50,938 nt of DNA from a bacterium (GTDB taxonomy: Bacteria > Zhuqueibacterota > QNDG01 > JABMRT01): the NCBI GenBank assembly GCA_011046415.1, contig DSAP01000183.1, positions 1 to 50,938 of the forward strand, in the 5' to 3' direction. The notes under the pieces are model-generated. The model searched no databases and was not told the origin of the DNA. It saw only the letters and a program-made list of their open reading frames with translations. Shown in pieces: positions 17,811-26,415 of this stretch (positions within the stretch are counted from its first letter, which is position 1; each line of letters starts with the position of its first letter). The position numbers and the translations under genes were made by a program.

Positions 17811-19367
17811 TCAAGTGGATTTGGAAGGCTGCAGTTGTTCATCCTTGAGTTCCCTGAGCCGGTCGACGATGTGGCCGGTTTCTCCGCGGCCGTCACTCCG
17901 GTTTTCAACCAGATCGACGACCATTTCCATCGCGAGGATTACAGAATCCAGGATCTTGGTATCCAGCCTGATTTCACGTGACTGTACGGATGAGAAGATT
18001 TCATCAATGGTCCCGAGTAGCTGACCGATTTCATCGAATCCGAACATCTGTGCGGATGCCTGGAGCAGCTTGCAGGACTGGCGGGCATCCATCACGGCAC
18101 GATGATTATCGGGATTCATGCGCAACACATGAACAGACCGGTCAAACCGTTTCAGGTCACTTGCTGCTTCCTCTTCAAAAAGTGTGTAGAACAGCTTGGT
18201 CGCCTGGGTCACGGGTTTCGCCGTTTTAGCCTGGAGGGCCAATTCGTTGCCATTTGCCAGGATGGACTCTTTAATGTCAAAAATACTCTGCCCGTTGCTT
18301 AAAATGGGCATTTCGAACGCTTCCTCGGCCTCGGTCTGAACCGGATGCGGTTTTTCAGCTTTTTCAATCTGCATTCGTTCGGGTTCTTTTTCCTCCGCGA
18401 TACCCGTGACAATCAGCATCACGCGCACGGATTGCTTCAATGCCTTGTCGATCGTGACTCCCCAGATGATCCGCGCATACGGATCGACATTGCGGGCAAT
18501 CATCCGGACCACCTCACGCGCTTCCTTGAGTGTCATGTCCATACCGCCGGCGATATGGACCAGGACGCTCTGTGCGCCGGCGATGGAGGATTCCATCATC
18601 GGATGCGTGACGGCGCGACGGGCGGCCTCTTCGGCGCGGTTCTCGGAATTGCTTTCACCGAGCCCGATCAGGCCCGTAGGACCGTCACGCAGGATCATGC
18701 CGATGTCGGCAAAATCTAGATTGATCAATCCCCGGTTGAATATCAGGCTGGAGAGGCCGGATAGTGCATTGAAAAGGATATCGTCGCCCCTCTTAAAGGC
18801 CTCATGGAAGGGGACATCCGGATATTGTTCGGTTAATTTGTCGTTTCGAAGAACGATGACGGTATCGACCACTTTCCGGAGTTTATCCAGACCGATATGG
18901 GCGTTTTCCCAGCGAATCACTCCTTCTTCCGAAAACGGCATGGTCACGACGGCAATCGTCAAAATACCCAGATCCCGTGCGATGCGTGCGATCACGGGCA
19001 AGGACCCGGTTCCTGTCCCTCCCCCCATGCCGCAGGTCAGAAAGAGCAGGTCTGTTCCCTCGATAGACCGGATAATGGCGTCACGACTCTCCTCGGCTGA
19101 TCGTTCGCCGACGACCGGATCTCCGCCGGCGCCCAGCCCGTTCGTCAGGCTGCGTCCGATCAGGATGCGTTCATCCGCACGGATGGAAAGCAAATCCTGG
19201 CCATCGGTATTGACGGCGATGGTCACGATATCTTTGATATTGGCGGTCGAAACATGATGGACGGTGTTGTTTCCGGAACCTCCGGCACCCAGCACCTTCA
19301 CGATGGTCCGGTAAGAGAGGATTTCTGATGAAGGCGACTGTTCTCCCCTCACGTTTTCAGAAGCCAT
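17811..19367 (-). CDS. FtsZ-family GTPase fused to a degenerate CheA-P1/HPt-like domain
   Basis: The protein has 518 residues from the ATG at 19367, chosen because AAGGAG lies 7 bases upstream; the track's 33 extra residues lack family similarity. Residues 17-323 are a full FtsZ domain: VLGAGGSGNNTV nucleotide loop, NTDGQDLL, GLGAGGDPVVG, tubulin signature GMGGGTGTG, and a T7 loop GLINLDFAD that keeps its catalytic acidic residues. GTPase activity is therefore likely. The usual C-terminal FtsA/ZipA-binding tail is absent. After a linker, residues about 402-490 resemble the CheA P1/HPt helical bundle (KLLQASAQMFGFDEIGQLL against HTLKGSAGxxGF in the family). The phospho-histidine position is Lys433 and the conserved Lys is Gln436. 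The domain would not be phosphorylated there but might still bind receivers. The upstream neighbour is a lone receiver. It is a paralogue rather than the division FtsZ. Confidence 0.85.
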   Translation of the reverse strand: MASENVRGEQSPSSEILSYRTIVKVLGAGGSGNNTVHHVSTANIKDIVTIAVNTDGQDLLSIRADERILIGRSLTNGLGAGGDPVVGERSAEESRDAIIRSIEGTDLLFLTCGMGGGTGTGSLPVIARIARDLGILTIAVVTMPFSEEGVIRWENAHIGLDKLRKVVDTVIVLRNDKLTEQYPDVPFHEAFKRGDDILFNALSGLSSLIFNRGLINLDFADIGMILRDGPTGLIGLGESNSENRAEEAARRAVTHPMMESSIAGAQSVLVHIAGGMDMTLKEAREVVRMIARNVDPYARIIWGVTIDKALKQSVRVMLIVTGIAEEKEPERMQIEKAEKPHPVQTEAEEAFEMPILSNGQSIFDIKESILANGNELALQAKTAKPVTQATKLFYTLFEEEAASDLKRFDRSVHVLRMNPDNHRAVMDARQSCKLLQASAQMFGFDEIGQLLGTIDEIFSSVQSREIRLDTKILDSVILAMEMVVDLVENRSDGRGETGHIVDRLRELKDEQLQPSKST

Positions 19368-19469
19368 ACCCATTCTCCTTCCCCTGAGGCGATTGATTTC
19401 TGCTATCACTTTGAATTTAAGCGGAGATGGATTAAAAAGCAAGAAAATTGTTTCACTGTGAGACATTTT

Positions 19470-19910
19470 TCAGGAGTAAATCGGACCGAATCGTTTTTTT
19501 CTCCGATTCGAACGTGTTTTCCTGGATCGAATGGCTGTCGAGTCTGGGTCTGCGATCCATGTTGCGATGAGTTCACGCAGGATTTCAATTTCAAAAGGTT
19601 TTTCGAAATACACGACATCCGGAAATTGACTCAGCCTCTGGGTCACATCGGCAGAACCGTACGCCGTCATCAGGATCAACAATCCGGTGGTCTGATGCTT
19701 CTTGGCCGTCCGGATCAATTCAATGCCGTCGCCTTCCTGCATTCTGAAATCGGTGATCAGGCAATCGAATGCGTTTTCTTTGAGCAGGAGCCGGGCTTTA
19801 TGGAACGAATTTTCCGTGATGATTGTCCAACCGGGAAGGGTTTTGACGAGTCCGCGTGACAGCGACCAGGTCAGATCCTCTTCATCATCCACAATCAACA
19901 TCTTCTTCAT
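19470..19910 (-). CDS. Single-domain response regulator with basic tail
   Basis: The 146-residue protein is a CheY-like receiver: acidic pocket MLIVDDEEDL, phospho-acceptor in CLITDFRM (Asp54), the Thr switch in ILMTAYG and the invariant Lys in YFEKPFE. All key residues are present, so it should be phosphorylatable. There is no output domain; the C-terminus is a short basic tail (RSRKTRSNRRKKRF). It lies 102 bases upstream of the FtsZ-HPt gene on the same strand and 178 bases downstream of the NtrC-type gene. An interaction between this receiver and the degenerate HPt is a natural hypothesis but is not shown by the sequence. Confidence 0.9.
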   Translation of the reverse strand: MKKMLIVDDEEDLTWSLSRGLVKTLPGWTIITENSFHKARLLLKENAFDCLITDFRMQEGDGIELIRTAKKHQTTGLLILMTAYGSADVTQRLSQFPDVVYFEKPFEIEILRELIATWIADPDSTAIRSRKTRSNRRKKRFGPIYS

Positions 19911-20088
19911 GTGCCAGCCGGCCTTTCTTCTGAGTCTAGTCAGAGCAAAAGCAAAAGATATGCCGCAATACGCTTCAGCTTATCAACTTGATTTATCTTG
20001 ATAATATTCAATTATTAAGGGTTAAAGTAAGAAAATCGAGGCGGGTCGTACCGTATGCTGAATCCGTCTGTGAATGATCGAAAATTGT

Positions 20089-21450
20089 TCACAGTTCAAT
20101 TTGATAATTTTTTAATTTTTCCCGAAGCGTCGAGCGCGAAATATCCAGAATCTTTGCGGCATGTGATTTATTTCCGTCAACCGACTTTAAAACTTCGAGT
20201 ATGTGTACTTTTTCCATTTCACCGAGTGAAACTTTTCCAAGAGGGATCTGTCCGTGTGTCTGTACACCCTGTTTGCCGTGTAATTCAATGGGAAGATGTT
20301 CCGGGAGCAGAAACTCTCCCTGACAAAGAATGACGCCCCGCTCGATAACATTCTTGAGTTCCCGCACATTACCGGGCCAGGGATACGCCAGAAGCAGATT
20401 TTCAGTTTCTTTGGAGAAACCCCGGACCTTGCGGTTAAATTCCTTATTAAACTGATGGAGAAAGACCCTGGCAAGCAGCGGAATGTCCTCCGGCCTTTCC
20501 CTGAGAAGCGGCAAACAGATTTCCATGACTTTGAGCCGGTAATATAGATCGTCGCGGAATTCTTTATTCGTGACCAGTTCTCTCAGGTCGGTATTCGCAG
20601 CTGCGAGGACTCGGACATCGATTCTCAGGTCGCTGACTCCGCCGATCCTTCGGAACGTCTGGGTCTCGATAATACGGAGCAGTTTGGGTTGAAGGGACAA
20701 TTTCATCGACGGTATCTCATCCAAAAAAATGGTGCCGCCATCTGCGAGTTCGAATAACCCTTTCTTCTGTGACTTTGCATCCGTGAATGCCCCTTTCTCA
20801 TGACCGAACAATTCGCTTTCGAGCAGATGTTCGGGGATGGCGCTGCAATTGATGGTCACAAAAGGCTTTTCCCTTCTGGCGCTTGTATGATGTATCGCAC
20901 CGGCGACCAGTTCCTTTCCGGTCCCGCTTTCTCCCTGAATGAGCACGGAAGTACGCGGGGTCTCGGATACGATCTGAATGAGCTGACGGACTTCTTCGAT
21001 CTGTCTGCTCTTTCCCAGCAGCTGGTTTGCCGGATGCTGATCCTGATTCTGTCTGCGGAGCCGGAGCACCTCTCGTTTGAGCTGGGTATTTTCGAGCGCA
21101 TGCCGGACGATTGCCTTCATTTCGTCCAGTTCGAAGGGCTTCATGAGATAGTCATATGCCCCATTTTTCAAGGCCTCGATAGCGGGTTTTGGATTTGATG
21201 TCGCAGTCATCATCAGCACGGGTAAATCTTCATGTGTTTCCCTGATTTCGGACAGGACGGCGAGTCCATCCATTTTGGGGAGTTTGAGGTCGAGGAGTAC
21301 CAGATCGATCAGTTCCTTGCCCAGGGTCTCCAGACCGGTCTCCCCCGTTTTTTCGAAAAACACCTGATATCCCTCTTTCTTGAGGACATTCACGAGGCCG
21401 AACCCCAGATCTTCATTGTCTTCGATGATGAGTATCTTTGCAGAGTTCAT
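20089..21450 (-). CDS. NtrC-family sigma-54-dependent response regulator
   Basis: The protein has 453 residues in three domains. The receiver (ILIIEDNEDLGFGL, LVLLDLKLPKMDG with the phospho-Asp, MMTATSN, YLMKPFELDE) spans 1-120. The AAA+ domain spans about 140-385: Walker A GESGTGKE, the sigma-54 contact loop as GAFTDA instead of GAFTGA, Walker B GTIFLDEI, and an arginine-finger region. The Fis-type helix-turn-helix is GNKSHAAKILDISRSTLREKL at the end. It activates sigma-54 promoters when phosphorylated. The ATG overlaps the stop of the PAS kinase by ATGA, so the kinase is its likely partner. Target promoters are unknown. Confidence 0.95.
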   Translation of the reverse strand: MNSAKILIIEDNEDLGFGLVNVLKKEGYQVFFEKTGETGLETLGKELIDLVLLDLKLPKMDGLAVLSEIRETHEDLPVLMMTATSNPKPAIEALKNGAYDYLMKPFELDEMKAIVRHALENTQLKREVLRLRRQNQDQHPANQLLGKSRQIEEVRQLIQIVSETPRTSVLIQGESGTGKELVAGAIHHTSARREKPFVTINCSAIPEHLLESELFGHEKGAFTDAKSQKKGLFELADGGTIFLDEIPSMKLSLQPKLLRIIETQTFRRIGGVSDLRIDVRVLAAANTDLRELVTNKEFRDDLYYRLKVMEICLPLLRERPEDIPLLARVFLHQFNKEFNRKVRGFSKETENLLLAYPWPGNVRELKNVIERGVILCQGEFLLPEHLPIELHGKQGVQTHGQIPLGKVSLGEMEKVHILEVLKSVDGNKSHAAKILDISRSTLREKLKNYQIEL

Positions 21451-23354
21451 ACGGATTCTCCTGAGGGAAGCCAGATATGAAACGTGGTTCCCTTTCCCGA
21501 TTCACTGGTGACGCGGATTTCTCCCTGATGTTCCTGGATGATTCGATAGACGATCGATAACCCCAATCCCATCCCATCCGATTTCGTCGTAAAAAAAGGA
21601 TCGAAAACATGGTTGAGTATTTCTCCCGGAATTCCGGGACCCGTATCGGAGACCGCGACCCGGATAAAATTCGAACCCGTCCTGTCCGTTAACAAAGCGG
21701 GGCGTTCTTCGTCGTCAACGGAATCCCGGGCCGCCCAGACCGACAGATCACCGCCTTGAGGCAGAGCATCGATGGCATTCAGCATCAGATTCAGAAAAAC
21801 CTGCTGCATCTGCTGCGAATCGACCGGGATTCTGGGAAGCGTATCAGGAATCGAGAGAGAAAGCGTGATGTCCTGATAGCTGAGTTTTTTTTCGATGAGT
21901 TGCAGGACATCTTCGAGGATATCGCCGAGTGCATGGAGTGACCGATCGGGTTTGCGTGGTTTGGCAAAGGTGAAGAACGTTTTCAGCAGATCGTCCAACC
22001 TGTTGACCTGACGCACGATACGGGTCAAATATTCCTTCCGTGGATCAGAAGCATCCATCTCTTCTTCGCAGGCCTGAGCCATCATCTTGATGCCGGCCAG
22101 CGGATTTTTAATCTCATGTGCAATACCCGATGCCAGGACGCCCAGTGAGGCCAACCGGTCCATCCGCAACACCTCGGACTGCATTTGTTTGAGCTGGGTA
22201 ATCTCCCTGAAAGAAATCAACATACCGACCTTCTCCCCCGTCGTATCGATCCAGTCGGTTTTGTTGAAACCCACGAAAATCTGTCTTCCGGATTTTACGG
22301 TCAACCGTGCTTCCTGATTCAGGGTCAGAGGGGCCACCCCGGCCGAATCCGAGAGGAGAATCCGGGCTTCTTCCTCCAAAAAGACAGAAAAAAGTGTTTT
22401 CCCCGCGATTTCTCGGACAGACCATTCCAGTATTTTTTCGCCGGCCTGATTCAGTGAAGTGATCCGCCCCTTCAGGTCCAGCGTGAGTAATCCGGATTCC
22501 ATGCTTTGAATGATGCTTTCATTGAAACTTTCGAGATCGTGAATGTCTCTTTCCAGCCTTTTCTCCTCGGTGACATCCCGTCCAATAACCATCGCCCCTT
22601 GGATGGTTCCCCGGAGTAAAATGGGAGTCAGGCTGAATGAAAGAACAGGTGAATCCGGGAAAACCGAAAGGATTTCCGTCTCGAATCGACGTGATCGGCC
22701 GTGCTGAACCTGTTCCAGCTGTTTTCGGACCAGGGTGCGCCGGTCCGGATGAATCAGATCCAGAAACGACCGGTTGAGCCACTCGGATTTCTCGAATCCG
22801 GTAAGGGTGAAAAACCGGTTGTTCAAAGAGGTGAGCCTCGCGGATTCATCGAGGGTCAGGATCAGGTCACTGGCGTTTTCCAGCAAATCCCGGTAACGGT
22901 ATTCGGATCGTTTGACCTCCTGCATCAGTTCGGATTCATGCTTCAGCGACCGGTTTTGGATCAGGACGTTCTGGATGATTTCATGTATCTCATGCGGTCC
23001 GATCGGCAGCACATACCATCCTGCAAGTCCGCGGGCAAAGAGTTCGGCGGCGAAGCGGTCTCTCATGTCCTGATTGGAAACGAGTATTACGGGAATCTCG
23101 TGATGCGCAAAGAGGGCGGCGCTTTGTTGCAGCGCGCAAACAAAATCGTGTTCGGATGACCCGCTCTTTGATAGACCTAAAATAATCAGATGGGGTTTGA
23201 ATTCATTCAGAATGCGGTCCGTTTCTTCCGTCGACCGGATTACTCGGATTTGATAGGAATCCGATGCGAACGGCGACCGGAGTCCGTCCGACAACCGGGG
23301 GTCTTCGGCGACAATCAGTATCCGTGTTGTCTCGGACGATCGTTTCATGCCCAT
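21447..23354 (-). CDS. Cytoplasmic PAS sensor histidine kinase with degenerate receiver N-terminus
   Basis: The protein has 635 residues. Residues 1-130 fold-match a receiver (ILIVAEDPRLSDGL, LIILGLSKSG, VILVSNQD, YVLPIGPHE), but the phospho-Asp is replaced by Gly and the KP lysine by Ile, so it is a pseudo-receiver. Two PAS domains follow (about 155-275 and 280-400; RYRDLLENASDLILTLDESA and FNESIIQSMESGLLTLDLKG). HisKA has the H-box GIAHEIKNPLAGIK. The ATPase domain has NLMLNAIDAL, DTGPGIP, FDPFFTTK and GLGLSIVYRI. No transmembrane helix is present, so it is a cytoplasmic NtrB-like kinase. It overlaps the upstream kinase by one base (TAATG) and the NtrC-type gene by four (ATGA). Confidence 0.93.
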   Translation of the reverse strand: MGMKRSSETTRILIVAEDPRLSDGLRSPFASDSYQIRVIRSTEETDRILNEFKPHLIILGLSKSGSSEHDFVCALQQSAALFAHHEIPVILVSNQDMRDRFAAELFARGLAGWYVLPIGPHEIHEIIQNVLIQNRSLKHESELMQEVKRSEYRYRDLLENASDLILTLDESARLTSLNNRFFTLTGFEKSEWLNRSFLDLIHPDRRTLVRKQLEQVQHGRSRRFETEILSVFPDSPVLSFSLTPILLRGTIQGAMVIGRDVTEEKRLERDIHDLESFNESIIQSMESGLLTLDLKGRITSLNQAGEKILEWSVREIAGKTLFSVFLEEEARILLSDSAGVAPLTLNQEARLTVKSGRQIFVGFNKTDWIDTTGEKVGMLISFREITQLKQMQSEVLRMDRLASLGVLASGIAHEIKNPLAGIKMMAQACEEEMDASDPRKEYLTRIVRQVNRLDDLLKTFFTFAKPRKPDRSLHALGDILEDVLQLIEKKLSYQDITLSLSIPDTLPRIPVDSQQMQQVFLNLMLNAIDALPQGGDLSVWAARDSVDDEERPALLTDRTGSNFIRVAVSDTGPGIPGEILNHVFDPFFTTKSDGMGLGLSIVYRIIQEHQGEIRVTSESGKGTTFHIWLPSGESV

Positions 23355-25459
23355 TATACTTTCTTAGGCAGCGTAAATGAAAAAATCGACCCGATTCCGG
23401 GTTGACTCTTTACCCGGACTACGCCATGATGTCTTTCGATGATTTGCTTGACGAGGCTTAATCCGAGACCGGATCCTTCCGGTCGATCCGTTTCTTCCTG
23501 GGTCCTGACCCGATAGAATTTCTCGAAAATCCTCGGTAATTCTTCCTTGGGTATGCCGCATCCGTTATCAATAAAATTGACAATCAGTTCTGTTTCCTCT
23601 TCCTTGATTTCGATGCCGACTTTGGCCCCGTCCGGGCTGTATTTGATTGCATTGCTGAAAAGGTTGATTAAAACCTGATCGATCATGGCGGCGTCACCGA
23701 GTGCATCGGACAGATGGCCTGGGAATTCGGTGATGACGCGGATTTGTCTTGATTTCGCGAGTTGTGTATGAGCTTCCAAAAGCCGTGTGATGGATTCCCT
23801 CAAATCGAAGGGCTCAATGTTTGGTTCCGTGCGACCGGATTCGAGTCGCGACAAATCAAGAAATTTATTGACGAGATCTGTCAGACGGTTTGATTCCTCG
23901 AGAATCACATGGGCGTATTCATGCGATTTGGGATTATCGAGTCCGGTTCCGAGCAGCAATTCACTAAAACCGCAGATGGATGTCAGGGGAGATTTGAGCT
24001 CATGTGCCACCATGGAGACCAGCTCTGTTTTCATGCGTTCGATTTCACGCTGCTCCGTCACATCACGGATAATCGTGACAACACCGATGTGGCGGTCTTC
24101 CTCCGTCGTCACCGGAGCCGCATGGGCATGAAACACTTTCTGCTCATCGGTCTCGATAACTCTCAGATGGAAATCAATGGACGTGGCTTCCTGTGAAACA
24201 CGGACCTCTTTAATGAGCGACACCAGTAATTTGGCCTTGATATGCTCCGCTACCGGTTCATTCCGGACACCCGTTTCTCTGAGATCAAACCACCGTTCAG
24301 CCACGGGATTGATGACGAGGATTTGGTCTATGTTGTCCGTTACAATAACACCATCTGCGATATTCCTGAGAATGGTCTCGGTTTTGTTTTTTTCGATGAT
24401 GATTCGGCTCACATTCATCTGTTGAATATGGTCCATCTCTTCGGCCATATAATTGATGATCCGTCCGATCCGGTTTGTCTTTTCGTTTTTTAATTCGGGC
24501 ACACGAATCGAGAAATTTCCCCGGCTCATCTGGAAAGCGGCGTCATAGAGCGGTTGCATGGGACGATCGATCCAACGTGTGACCATCAGAACGGAGAGAA
24601 TGAGGCCGATGAGATAAACGGTCGCGCCGAATGGGATGAGAAACGTGAAGTCAGTCACACCTTCGTGTCCGATTTCTTTTTGAACCATGAGTTGCCATGG
24701 CAGGAGAGAAAAATCGATCGGCATGGTAAAAACCCGGTCTTCAGTCGTTGCTCGGTTGATACCGGGGGAAAATCCGGCGGAATGGGACACGGTGTCTCCG
24801 GCCATATCGATCAGGGCGAATTCCAATCCTTCGGGTGCGAGCCTGTTAATCTGTGTCTGTATATCCGAGAAACGGATCTGAAGCGAGAAATTTTTGGTAT
24901 CGTTTTCACGTTTATAATGCAATGTCACGATGGGATAGCCGAGTATCCGCGTCGAGAGGACGCTCGATATCCAGAGGGTCTGGGTGCGTGGAGGAAAAAT
25001 TTCATCGGGACGCTGGAGTAAATAATCAAACAACTTCTGACGCGAAGCAGCTGAAAGATTCTGTACCTCCGAATACTCCCAGAAATCTGAATCGATCTGA
25101 TGGACCGGCCAGCGCAACTCAACACTATGAACGGTGACGGAGAAAACGTTGGGATGTTGTCCATGCCAGTGTTCGATCAGGCGCTGCCATTGATCGGAAG
25201 GCAGCCGGTTTAATGAATCGGAAAGCGCTTGCAGGATCCCGTTCCATCGATACACATGGTTCGATTCGATCCGTTGGGCCAGGGCGATGCCGTCTTTTCG
25301 CCATTCTGCTTCCGGACTCCCTAAATCCGGGGTGAACGGTTTAACCCATATAATAACACCGGCCAAAAAGGAGAACAGCGCATGAAAACCGATAAAAAAC
25401 AGCATCACTTTCCAGAAATTCTGCCAGTTCACGGATTTTCTCTGTGCGGCTTTTCTCAC
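23354..25459 (-). CDS. Membrane sensor histidine kinase (HAMP-PAS-HisKA)
   Basis: The protein has 701 residues from a GTG at 25459 that overlaps the stop of the diguanylate cyclase gene (GTGA). The track's longer frame starts further inside that gene. TM1 is VMLFFIGFHALFSFLAGVIIW. A periplasmic sensor of about 230 residues follows, then TM2 (GATVYLIGLILSVLMVTRWI) and HAMP (RPMQPLYDAAFQMSRGNFSI). A PAS domain (TILRNIADGVIVTDNIDQIL) precedes HisKA (MVAHELKSPLTSICGFSELL) and HATPase (NLFSNAIKYSP, DNGCGIP, FEKFYRV, GSGLGLSLVKQI). All catalytic boxes are intact. It has no cognate regulator of its own beyond the downstream NtrC-type protein or the lone receiver, so it may be part of a branched pathway. 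Confidence 0.93.
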   Translation of the reverse strand: MRKAAQRKSVNWQNFWKVMLFFIGFHALFSFLAGVIIWVKPFTPDLGSPEAEWRKDGIALAQRIESNHVYRWNGILQALSDSLNRLPSDQWQRLIEHWHGQHPNVFSVTVHSVELRWPVHQIDSDFWEYSEVQNLSAASRQKLFDYLLQRPDEIFPPRTQTLWISSVLSTRILGYPIVTLHYKRENDTKNFSLQIRFSDIQTQINRLAPEGLEFALIDMAGDTVSHSAGFSPGINRATTEDRVFTMPIDFSLLPWQLMVQKEIGHEGVTDFTFLIPFGATVYLIGLILSVLMVTRWIDRPMQPLYDAAFQMSRGNFSIRVPELKNEKTNRIGRIINYMAEEMDHIQQMNVSRIIIEKNKTETILRNIADGVIVTDNIDQILVINPVAERWFDLRETGVRNEPVAEHIKAKLLVSLIKEVRVSQEATSIDFHLRVIETDEQKVFHAHAAPVTTEEDRHIGVVTIIRDVTEQREIERMKTELVSMVAHELKSPLTSICGFSELLLGTGLDNPKSHEYAHVILEESNRLTDLVNKFLDLSRLESGRTEPNIEPFDLRESITRLLEAHTQLAKSRQIRVITEFPGHLSDALGDAAMIDQVLINLFSNAIKYSPDGAKVGIEIKEEETELIVNFIDNGCGIPKEELPRIFEKFYRVRTQEETDRPEGSGLGLSLVKQIIERHHGVVRVKSQPGIGSIFSFTLPKKV

Positions 25460-26415
25460 GTTCGCATCCAGTCTTTCGATTGATACGCCCGGATTTGCTG
25501 TTTTCCACCCGCCTTGGCATGATAGAGGGCGTCGTCGGCGCAACGGATCAGGGCGGTAATCTCATCCGCATCAACGGGGAATTCCGCGATGCCCGCGCTG
25601 AGCGTAATCCGGCAGAGTACATCGGAATTTTTCAAAGGATCTTGAAAGAGGCTGGATATTTTCTCCGCCACCCGGACCGCCGTGTTTTTGTCGACCGACG
25701 GCAGAATCAGGATGAATTCATCCCCGCCGTATCGGGCGACCACGCCGGATTTCTTGACTGAACGACGGATCAGGCGGCCGACTTCCCTGAGCAACCGGTT
25801 TCCGGCCAGATGTCCGTATTGATCGTTCAGCACCTTAAAATCATCCAGATCAAAAATCACGAGTGAAATGGGATCATTCAGTCGCTTCACGCGCCGTATC
25901 TCCATTGTCAGCCGCTTTGTAAAATAGCGATAGTTGTAAAGACCCGTAATGGAATCGGTGAACGCTTTTTTCTTCCATCTGGATGTTTCGGATCTGAGTG
26001 ACCGGTCCCGTGCATCCATGATGTTTTTCATTTCAACCAAATGCGTCAGACTGAACAACCGGCGATGGAATTCGAATTCACGGATCGGATAACGGATGAT
26101 TTCAGAAAATGCAGACCGGTTCATCGACGGGTCCGGACACGGGCCGTTCTCATCCACGATCCACAGGACCGGAGTATCCGGATCCATCCCCGCAGCCTCC
26201 CTCCCCCAATCCCCGTAAAATGTTCCCATCCGTCCGTCGAGGATCAGGAGGGATGACCCTTTGTTATTCTCACCCGGATACGTGATGCGGCGAAAGAACA
26301 ATCCTTTCTGTGTCAACCAGATGTCGAGGATATTCCACAGTTCGTCGTCACGCGTCATGACGTCGATCCTCAGTTTTTGTTCCGCCGCCTGGATCGATTT
26401 ATTCAATTCTTTCAC
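25456..26415 (-). CDS. GGDEF diguanylate cyclase with divergent receiver-like N-terminus
   Basis: The 319-residue protein has a C-terminal GGDEF domain from about residue 150 ([46 protein letters not shown]). The catalytic motif is intact, so it should make cyclic di-GMP. No RxxD inhibitory site is seen before the motif ([14 protein letters not shown]), so product feedback is probably lacking. The N-terminal 130 residues have a receiver-like pattern ([29 protein letters not shown]) without the usual KP lysine. The ATG overlaps the gcvPB stop (ATGA) and its stop overlaps the next kinase start (GTGA). Confidence 0.92.
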   Translation of the reverse strand: MKELNKSIQAAEQKLRIDVMTRDDELWNILDIWLTQKGLFFRRITYPGENNKGSSLLILDGRMGTFYGDWGREAAGMDPDTPVLWIVDENGPCPDPSMNRSAFSEIIRYPIREFEFHRRLFSLTHLVEMKNIMDARDRSLRSETSRWKKKAFTDSITGLYNYRYFTKRLTMEIRRVKRLNDPISLVIFDLDDFKVLNDQYGHLAGNRLLREVGRLIRRSVKKSGVVARYGGDEFILILPSVDKNTAVRVAEKISSLFQDPLKNSDVLCRITLSAGIAEFPVDADEITALIRCADDALYHAKAGGKQQIRAYQSKDWMRT

